DNA of 12,044 bases from Archangiaceae bacterium (lineage in GTDB: Bacteria; Myxococcota; Myxococcia; Myxococcales; Myxococcaceae), in contig JAHFDQ010000131.1 in NCBI GenBank assembly GCA_023248915.1, forward strand, positions 1 through 12,044, read 5' to 3'. The notes below the pieces were generated by a model. The model was not told where the DNA came from. It saw only the letters and a program-made list of their open reading frames with translations, and did not search any database. Every line of letters begins with the position of its first letter. Position 1 is the stretch's first letter. The position numbers were made by a program, and so were the translations under genes. Shown piece after piece: positions 7,642 to 12,044 of this stretch.

Positions 7642-10218
7642 CTACTGGGCGACGCTCACGACGAAGCCGCCTCGGCTCGCGCCCGAGGTGTCGGTCAGGA
7701 AGTAGTCGACGACGACGTAATAGGCCAACCCCGCGGTCGCGTTGAAGGTGAGCACTTCCGTCCCGCCCCCGAAGGCCTGGTCCCGGTCGGCGATGCAGGT
7801 GGCCGGGGCGCAGGCTGCGTCGAGCACGTACACGCCGACATCGAAGCCCCGTTGCGAAATCGCCGTGATGGTCGCGACGCCGGTCGAAGGCGCCGTGTAC
7901 TTGTAGACGACGTCGGCACCGGGGTAGCTGCCGCACTTCAAGCTCGGGGCCGGGTCGAGGTCGTTCGCGGCAGCGAGCGTGCTGCCTGAGACGGAAACGT
8001 TCGGCGGCAGGGTGACGGCGGTCGCGCAAAGGTCGTTCGGAGCTGGGACCGCCGCCAGGTCTACCTCGAGGGCAAACGGGCCCTGCGAGAGGACGCCGTC
8101 CGCGGCGTCCACCCAGACATACTCGGTGGAGTTGGGGGCGATGCCCAGCCGCAGCCCGAAGACGTCGTAGTCCGGGTACGGGTACCCCTCGCACACCCAC
8201 TGAGCGCTCGCGCTCGTGCTCGAGCAGACGTTGCGCACGTTCAGCAGTGGAGCGAGCTCGAAGGCGTTCTCGCTCACCAGCGAGAACCGGGCGTTGTAAC
8301 CGGCGCTCGAGGCCCCGGTAGCGTACCGGTACACGACGTCGCTGCCGGCCGCGGACTCGGCCGTGTAGCAGGAGTCATTGTTAGTGTTGCTCGACGCGCC
8401 TCGCGTGGTGCCGTGCACGACGGCCCCGCCGTCGGTGAAGGAGAGCAACTGGGCGGTCGCGCAGCTTGCGTTCGCCGGCGCCGGGTCCGGCGCGGTGAGC
8501 GTCACGTTCATGGAGAACGGGCCGTCGTGAATCGGCGAGGCGCTGTCCACCACCAGGTAGTAGGTCCCCGCGGGTAGGTTCGAGGCCACGAGGTCGATCG
8601 GCCGGCCTGGGTTTGGCGCCTCGACGCAGCCCGGCCCGCCTCCGTCGGCGGCGACGCCGGTGAGCGCGCAGTCGGCTGAGTCGCGGAGGTAGACGTAGGG
8701 CCACAGCGACCCGGCATCGCCGGCCACCGGCGCCACCTTGACGGACACCTTCGTCGAAACCTTGGTGACGAATCGGTAGACGAGCTCATTCCCGCTCTGG
8801 TCCATGCTCGTGCCGCAGGCGTTGCCGTAGTCGTTCCAGTACCCCTCCGTGGTCGCGTTGACGGTCTCGCTCGAGCCGCCGTCGGCGAAGAGGATGAACG
8901 GGTCGGCGCAGGTGTCGCCTTTCCGCGGCGGGTTCCTGAGACTGACCGTCACCGTCTGCGGTCCCGAAGTGGGTGCCGAATCCGAGTCCACGAACAGGTA
9001 ATAGTGGCCAGGCGCCAAGTCCTTCGCGAGCAGCATTTCGGTCTGGCCGCTCGAGGTGGTGTTCGCGCATTGCACGTCGGCGGCCGTCTCGCATGGCGAC
9101 GAGCGCAGGTAGAGGACCGGGTCCACCCCGGGAGCCCCGGTGGACGAAACCTTCACGTCCTGCGTCTCCGCGAGGTTCAGGTGGTACACGAGGTCACGAC
9201 CTCCGCTCGACGTGGCGCAGCCGGCGTCGAAGTCGTCCGCCGCCCGGGTGGTGTCGGCCTGGAAGGTCACCGAGTTGGTTCCGCCCGGAAAGGTGATGTC
9301 CTGTGGCTTGGCGCAGGAGTCGTTCTCGGGAAGCGGCGTCGGCGGGCCCACGACGACCGTCACCGTCTGTGGCCCCGCCGAGAACCCGTCGTAGCTGTCG
9401 ACGAAGAGGTAGTAGTCGCCTGGTGGCACGTCCTCGAGCACCAGCGTCTCGAGGCCATTCGCGTTCGTGGCGTCAGCGCAGGCCAACGGCAGCTCGGCGC
9501 CCGCGACACAGGGTGCCCGGCGCACGTAGAGGACCGGGTCGACGCCGAGAGATCCCTGGCTCGAGAAGGTGAGATTCACGATGGCGGCGAGGTGCACGCG
9601 GAAGACTTTCTCTCTACCCGTGGCGTCCGTGGAGTGGCAGCTGCCCTGGCGGACAGCCGAGCCGGTGGTGGTGTCGACGGCGAAGGTGACTTCCGCTGTT
9701 TCGCCGACCAGCGTCCCCAGGGCCAGGTCCGTTACCGCGGCGCAGCTCTCGGCCAGGCCTCCGTCCGGAGTTCCTCCGTCCTGGTTCGCCACGCAAGTAT
9801 TCGTTGGGCTGCAGACCGGCGTCGCTCCGGCACAGTCGCCGTTGCCGAGACACTCGACGCAGGCGCCAGCGCCGCTGCCGGCCACGGGGTCGCACATCGG
9901 GTTGGGGCCGGAACAGCCGGCCGCCGCGGTGCAAACTCGGCAAGTGCCGTTGTCGCAGAACGAGGTCTTGTCGCTGCAGTTGGCCGGACCACAGGTCGAA
10001 CCGCCGCCGTCCGATGGCCCGGCGTCCACGTCGCCAGCGGCGTCCGCTCCTCCTCCGCCGTCCGCCGCTCCGGTCTTGCAGAGTCCATCGGCTGGGTCGC
10101 AGACCTTTCCGGCCTCCGAGCACCTGACTCTGAGGCACTTGTCCACGTTGTCGCAGCCGCTGGCGAGAAGGACCGCCAACGCGAGCGATAGGGTGCCCAA
10201 CCGCAATTGCTGGGACAT
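7642..10218 (-). CDS. Large lipoprotein: Cys-rich N-terminus and five beta-type domain repeats
   Basis: 858 aa. A lipoprotein signal peptide (MSQQLRLGTLSLALAVLLAS) leads into a lipobox L-A-S-G-C with the lipidated Cys22, so the mature protein is membrane-anchored. Asp at +2 and Asn at +3 could mean inner-membrane retention, though that rule is from E. coli. Residues 22-160 hold many cysteines in short modules (CRVC, CVEC, pairs about 6-10 apart) around an Ala/Asp/Gly linker (51-74). Residues 158-858 are five copies of a roughly 130-residue domain. Each begins near an Ala-Ser-Cys-Ala-like motif, has a 'DLVY-x-L' strand and a 'DPVLYLR' strand with a Cys pair, and ends in 'PGxYYLFVDS...GPxTVTV'. 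This resembles PPC-like (bacterial pre-peptidase C-terminal) or surface adhesion domains. No catalytic motif or C-terminal sorting tag is seen. Start 10218 was chosen over 10245 for its signal peptide and GGAGGG 8 nt upstream. Function unknown; binding or cell-surface role inferred. Confidence 0.88.
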   Translation of the reverse strand: MSQQLRLGTLSLALAVLLASGCDNVDKCLRVRCSEAGKVCDPADGLCKTGAADGGGGADAAGDVDAGPSDGGGSTCGPANCSDKTSFCDNGTCRVCTAAAGCSGPNPMCDPVAGSGAGACVECLGNGDCAGATPVCSPTNTCVANQDGGTPDGGLAESCAAVTDLALGTLVGETAEVTFAVDTTTGSAVRQGSCHSTDATGREKVFRVHLAAIVNLTFSSQGSLGVDPVLYVRRAPCVAGAELPLACADATNANGLETLVLEDVPPGDYYLFVDSYDGFSAGPQTVTVVVGPPTPLPENDSCAKPQDITFPGGTNSVTFQADTTRAADDFDAGCATSSGGRDLVYHLNLAETQDVKVSSTGAPGVDPVLYLRSSPCETAADVQCANTTSSGQTEMLLAKDLAPGHYYLFVDSDSAPTSGPQTVTVSLRNPPRKGDTCADPFILFADGGSSETVNATTEGYWNDYGNACGTSMDQSGNELVYRFVTKVSTKVSVKVAPVAGDAGSLWPYVYLRDSADCALTGVAADGGGPGCVEAPNPGRPIDLVASNLPAGTYYLVVDSASPIHDGPFSMNVTLTAPDPAPANASCATAQLLSFTDGGAVVHGTTRGASSNTNNDSCYTAESAAGSDVVYRYATGASSAGYNARFSLVSENAFELAPLLNVRNVCSSTSASAQWVCEGYPYPDYDVFGLRLGIAPNSTEYVWVDAADGVLSQGPFALEVDLAAVPAPNDLCATAVTLPPNVSVSGSTLAAANDLDPAPSLKCGSYPGADVVYKYTAPSTGVATITAISQRGFDVGVYVLDAACAPATCIADRDQAFGGGTEVLTFNATAGLAYYVVVDYFLTDTSGASRGGFVVSVAQ
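7645..9747 (-). repeat. Five tandem protein-domain repeats within the lipoprotein gene
   Basis: Approximate units in order of translation: 9349-9747 (residues 158-290), 8935-9327 (298-428), 8491-8919 (434-576), 8053-8472 (583-722) and 7645-8040 (727-858). The first two are most alike: both contain a GVDPVLY strand, and their ends read YYLFVDS and AGPQTVTV or SGPQTVTV. The third carries a WPYVYLRDS variant, and the fourth and fifth are more divergent. Homology is clear at protein level only, so the expansion is old. Confidence 0.8.
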
Positions 10219-10226
10219 CGGGAATG

Positions 10227-10232
10227 CCCTCC
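10227..10232 (-). promoter_or_regulatory. Ribosome binding site GGAGGG of the lipoprotein gene
   Basis: On the minus strand GGAGGG lies 8 nt before the ATG at 10218, a near-ideal Shine-Dalgarno. It supports this start over the ATG at 10245, which lies upstream of the site and would add residues ahead of the signal peptide. Confidence 0.7.
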
Positions 10233-10290
10233 GAGCGCCGCACACTAGCCGACGCGAGCGGCCGCAGAGCGGATTCTCGCGGGCGGCCCT

Positions 10291-10334
10291 GTCAACGCGT
10301 GAGAGGAAGCTTCGCCCCCTACTCGACGACGGCC
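10291..10334. repeat. 44-bp direct repeat, copy A
   Basis: Aligned without gaps to 11913-11956, 40 of 44 bases match; the mismatches are at 10294, 10305, 10310 and 10316. Read on the minus strand it begins GGCCGTCGTCGAGTAG, the same 16 bases that end the biotin-carrier gene in copy B. Here, however, no carrier coding sequence precedes it. It looks like a duplicated gene end stranded 1.6 kb from its parent. Confidence 0.85.
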
Positions 10335-10375
10335 GAGCGGCTCGAAGTGGCAGTTCCGCCCGGACGTCCGCTGTC

Positions 10376-10387
10376 CACCCCGGGGTG
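10376..10387. promoter_or_regulatory. 12-bp perfect palindrome CACCCCGGGGTG
   Basis: It lies 41 bp upstream of the chosen ATG of the propeller gene and 5 bp upstream of the alternative ATG at 10393. It could be an operator or a short RNA hairpin near the start. In GC-rich DNA such palindromes also arise by chance, so the role is speculative. Confidence 0.25.
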
Positions 10388-10428
10388 CGCTCATGGTATT
10401 GACCGATGCCTCCGCGCTTGGGGCCAAC

Positions 10429-11364
10429 ATGGTTCGCCGAAACAGAGCCCGTCAGCTCTCGCTGCCGTTCTTCTTCCTCATTACCTTCTGCGGAGCACCG
10501 AGGGCGTCGCTGCGCGGCGCTACCGAGGCGCTACCGTCGTTCGTGACCGAGGAGGTCGAGCCGTACGTGACGGGCCCTCGGGGCATTGGGCGCATCAGGC
10601 TCGACGGCACGGGCGACCGTGTCATTTTCCCGCCCGGCCACTTCATTCGCGACGTCACCGCTGACGGAACCTTCATGGCTCTGAGCGACGACGATACGAA
10701 TCTCCGCGTAGGCGACACCCGGCAGGGCACGTTGCGTGCGGTGTCGCAGCTCGCGAAACGGGTGAGCGAGGCGGCCTTCTCGCCCGACGGCAAGACGCTT
10801 GCGGCCACCCGGCACGCCGACTTCGACCTCCCGCAGAGCCGCCAGGTGGAAGACGACACCGTCTACCTCATCGACGTCGAGACGCTCGCCGCGCGCGAGC
10901 TGCCGGCCGCGACTGACCACTGGCCGGTGCGCCTAGGGTGGAGTACAGCCGGCGACGCGCTCTACCTTCGCATGCAAGAGGGCCCCAGCCAGGTGGTGAA
11001 GGTCGCTGACGGAACGCGAACTGAGCTCAGCCAGAGCGAAGCGCCCTTCCCCTTGCGGCAGAATCTTCTGTGGGGGGACCACCTCACTTGTGCAACCAGC
11101 GGGGTGAAGGCGGTGGCGGTTGGCTTCGACGAGGGCATCGACCTGGTCGCCGTCGATGGCAGTTCGCGGCGCATCGTCACGATTGACAACGGCGGGCGGA
11201 GGGCCGGCTGCGGAGATCAATTCCAGGCGCTCTCGCTCCTTTACCTCACGCCCCATTGCAGCGCGGTTGTCTTCAGCTTCGGCAGGGTACTATACGTGGC
11301 CAGCGTCGACGACGGCCGGCTCGGCCGCCTGGGCGACTGGACCGGGAGCTTGCTACCCCCCTGA
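10429..11364 (+). CDS. Secreted protein with TolB/PD40-like beta-propeller segments
   Basis: 311 aa. The N-terminus has a signal peptide: a basic n-region (MVRRNRARQ), a hydrophobic core (SLPFFFLITF) and a likely cleavage near GAPRA (residue 26). The Cys after the core follows Phe, so this is not a standard lipobox, and export by signal peptidase I is more likely. The mature part repeats short beta segments with Asp-Gly turns. EAAFSPDGKTLAATR (114-128) is a classic PD40/TolB blade motif, and DDTVYLIDVETLAARELP (142-159), GDALYLRM (175-182), GIDLVAVDGSSRRIVTID (236-253) and GRVLYVASVDDGRLG (285-299) look like further blades. A periplasmic or extracellular propeller is inferred, with no catalytic residues recognised and partner unknown. 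ATG 10429 is preferred because it starts the signal peptide, but ATG 10393 cannot be excluded. Neither start has a good Shine-Dalgarno. The next gene follows 51 bp downstream on the same strand. Confidence 0.75.
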   Translation: MVRRNRARQLSLPFFFLITFCGAPRASLRGATEALPSFVTEEVEPYVTGPRGIGRIRLDGTGDRVIFPPGHFIRDVTADGTFMALSDDDTNLRVGDTRQGTLRAVSQLAKRVSEAAFSPDGKTLAATRHADFDLPQSRQVEDDTVYLIDVETLAARELPAATDHWPVRLGWSTAGDALYLRMQEGPSQVVKVADGTRTELSQSEAPFPLRQNLLWGDHLTCATSGVKAVAVGFDEGIDLVAVDGSSRRIVTIDNGGRRAGCGDQFQALSLLYLTPHCSAVVFSFGRVLYVASVDDGRLGRLGDWTGSLLPP

Positions 11365-11369
11365 GCGTG

Positions 11370-11388
11370 GCAAGCAATTCGAGCTTGC
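11370..11388 (+). other. Small hairpin GCAAGC-N7-GCTTGC after the propeller gene
   Basis: Six-base arms (11370-11375 and 11383-11388) with a 7-nt loop lie just after the stop at 11362-11364. There is no T-tract behind it, so it is at most a weak terminator or an mRNA-stability element between the two secreted-protein genes. Its right arm repeats an octamer (GAGCTTGC) also found in the gene's last codons. Confidence 0.25.
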
Positions 11389-11415
11389 GGAGCCGAAGCG
11401 AACCCAGGTTGGCCA

Positions 11416-11823
11416 ATGATGAGAGTCATGATTGCAACGAGACTGGGATGGGCAGTTCTCTTGTTGGCGCCGCTCGGTATCTCCGCCGGGGACGCAGGGT
11501 CTGCGCAGCAGCCTTTCCGAGGTCACAAGGTGGGAACGCTCTTCGAAGGCGTGCTGAAGTCCGCCGCCTCGCAGATCGAGTCCGAGCCCGCGATTTTCTT
11601 GCTCCAAGCAAGAACGGGTCAAGACGGCAAGGCGGGTGTGGCGGTGGGCCATGGCGACGAGCACGTCGTCGGTTTCGCCGAGCTGTCGTACAGTCATTCG
11701 AAGCTCTGCGACGTGACGGAGACGCCCGACAGCATCACTTTCGACTGTCCGAAGATCGCCGCTTCCTTCTCCGGGAAAGTCTGCCCCGATTGCAGGGCGC
11801 CGGTTCTTCGGCGACCGCGCTAG
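11416..11823 (+). CDS. Small secreted protein of unknown function, possibly frameshifted at its 3' end
   Basis: 135 aa as read. A signal peptide is clear: MMRVMIATRLGWAVLLLAPL followed by GISAGDAGSA, with cleavage near residue 24-30. The mature domain (about residues 31-122) is small and mixed beta, with Cys98, Cys111, Cys123 and Cys126, the last two as CPDC. I recognise no family. The last 12 residues (CRAPVLRRPR region) are Arg/Pro-rich with poor third-position G+C, unlike the rest. The neighbouring frame continues with a more coding-like sequence, so the true C-terminus may have been lost by a frameshift near 11790. It probably shares a transcript with the propeller gene 51 bp upstream and converges on the biotin-carrier gene. 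No strong Shine-Dalgarno is seen, and either Met of the initial pair could start. Confidence 0.6.
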   Translation: MMRVMIATRLGWAVLLLAPLGISAGDAGSAQQPFRGHKVGTLFEGVLKSAASQIESEPAIFLLQARTGQDGKAGVAVGHGDEHVVGFAELSYSHSKLCDVTETPDSITFDCPKIAASFSGKVCPDCRAPVLRRPR

Positions 11824-11929
11824 GGTACAGAACCTGTCGTAGGACAACGGCACCCCGTTCACTTTCCCCATGGATGCGGCCATCGGGGTCCGGAACGCCG
11901 ATTTCGGCAACGGTCTACGCGTGAGATGA
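11795..11929 (+). pseudogene. Possible displaced 3' coding tail of the small secreted protein gene
   Basis: In the frame one base ahead of the annotated gene, codons from 11795 read a plausible protein tail (RRFFGDRARVQNLS), then a TAG at 11840-11842. It continues as DNGTPFTFPMDAAIGVRNAD and eight more residues to a TGA at 11927-11929. Third-position G+C is high (22 of 28 codons after the TAG). One frameshift plus one nonsense change would turn an intact gene into what is seen. It ends inside repeat copy B. Chance cannot be ruled out in GC-rich DNA. Confidence 0.35.
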
Positions 11930-11956
11930 AGTTTCGCTCCCTACTCGACGACGGCC
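11913..11956. repeat. 44-bp direct repeat, copy B
   Basis: Partner of 10291-10334 at a distance of 1,622 bp, 40/44 identical, same orientation. This copy spans the last 16 bases of the biotin-carrier gene, including its TAG stop, and 28 bases beyond it. Similarity stops one base after 11956, apart from a short AGC match if one base is gapped. The carrier gene's reading frame is intact here, so B is probably the parent copy. Confidence 0.85.
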
Positions 11957-12044
11957 AGCTTTGCGCCGTTCTCGACGGCGCTGCCTTCCTTCGCCGGCAA
12001 TTCGACCACCTTGCCGGCCTTGGGGCTCTTCAGCTCGTTCTCCA
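11941..12044 (-). CDS. Biotin carboxyl carrier (biotinyl) domain, C-terminal 33 residues
   Basis: Only the end of the gene is in the window. It reads ENELKSPKAGKVVELPAKEG followed by SAVENGAKLAVVE and a TAG stop. This is the second half of a biotinyl/lipoyl-attachment domain. The preceding two bases (TG) fit the Met of the AMKM motif, so the biotinylated Lys should lie just outside the right edge. The ending KLAVVE right at the stop is usual for stand-alone or C-terminal biotin carrier domains of acetyl-/propionyl-CoA carboxylase or biotin-dependent decarboxylases. A propionyl-CoA carboxylase role would supply methylmalonyl-CoA to the mutase in this window, but that is inference from pathway logic, as no carboxylase subunits are visible. 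Its 3' end lies inside repeat copy B. Confidence 0.9.
   Translation of the reverse strand, partial: ENELKSPKAGKVVELPAKEGSAVENGAKLAVVE

Larger units (their letters stand above)
10219..10428. promoter_or_regulatory. Divergent intergenic region with a repeat copy and a palindrome
   Basis: 210 bp between the minus-strand lipoprotein start and the plus-strand propeller gene, expected to hold promoters for both. It contains direct-repeat copy A (10291-10334) and the palindrome at 10376-10387. No convincing sigma-70 or sigma-54 elements were found by eye. If the block to the right was inserted, the lipoprotein gene's original upstream sequence now ends at copy A. Confidence 0.45.
10335..11912. other. 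Candidate inserted block carrying two secreted-protein genes
   Basis: The segment between the two 44-bp direct repeats holds exactly the two plus-strand secreted-protein genes, whose orientation opposes both neighbours. Removing one repeat and this block would put the minus-strand lipoprotein gene directly downstream of the biotin-carrier gene. No integrase, transposase or terminal inverted repeats are visible, so the mechanism is open. Insertion is an inference from the repeat geometry alone. Confidence 0.4.

Noticed and set aside
4895..8200. 1,101-codon open frame on the minus strand across the helicase and part of the lipoprotein gene
   Set aside because: It is out of frame with both recognisable proteins, is rich in Arg, Pro, Ala and Gly, and matches no domain. 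Long false frames are normal at this G+C content.
10483..10494. Possible lipobox (LITFC) in the propeller protein signal peptide
   Set aside because: Phe at the -1 position does not fit the Gly/Ala/Ser required before the lipidated Cys, so ordinary signal peptidase cleavage is more likely.
11353..11910. 185-codon minus-strand frame opposite the small secreted protein
   Set aside because: The plus strand has a clear signal peptide, and the minus frame has no motif and an erratic composition.

Overview
The window is GC-rich, roughly two thirds G+C, with strong G/C preference at third codon positions. Its gene content points to a myxobacterium (Myxococcota). There is a large lipoprotein with a Cys-rich, Asp/Gly-rich N-terminus, a stand-alone methylmalonyl-CoA mutase catalytic subunit, and a DUF3516-type Ski2-like helicase. 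No rRNA, tRNA, CRISPR array, transposase or integrase is visible.

Layout, left to right. (1) 1-2299, minus strand: a methylmalonyl-CoA mutase catalytic subunit (635-2299), followed 20 bp downstream by an N-terminal GYF-like, Ala/Pro-rich protein that runs off the left edge (1-614). (2) 2400-3626, plus strand, divergent from the mutase: a three-part protein ending in a pyroglutamyl-peptidase I-like (C15) domain with the Glu/Cys/His triad intact. (3) 3639-10218, minus strand: a 858-aa lipoprotein with five repeats of a beta-type domain, then a Ski2/Mtr4-like SF2 helicase, then a PLP-dependent Cys/Met-metabolism enzyme. The last converges on the peptidase-like gene with only 12 bp between stops. 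(4) 10429-11823, plus strand: two secreted proteins of unknown function, one with a TolB/PD40-like propeller blade motif and one small and Cys-containing. (5) 11941-12044, minus strand: the last 33 residues of a biotinyl carrier domain, cut by the right edge just after its expected AMKM biotinylation motif.

The mutase and the biotin carrier fit one pathway: propionyl-CoA carboxylase makes methylmalonyl-CoA and the mutase converts it to succinyl-CoA. They lie about 9.6 kb apart on the same strand, so this is a shared theme rather than a visible operon. The helicase, PLP enzyme and peptidase-like protein show no obvious functional link.

The most notable structural signal is a 44-bp direct repeat (40/44 identical, 1,622 bp apart). 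Copy B (11913-11956) covers the end of the biotin-carrier gene and its downstream flank. Copy A (10291-10334) lies upstream of the lipoprotein gene. The two secreted-protein genes sit exactly between the copies, as if that block had been inserted at the 3' end of the carrier gene with duplication of the target. The second of these genes may also be frameshifted, because a coding-like tail continues in another frame up to copy B.
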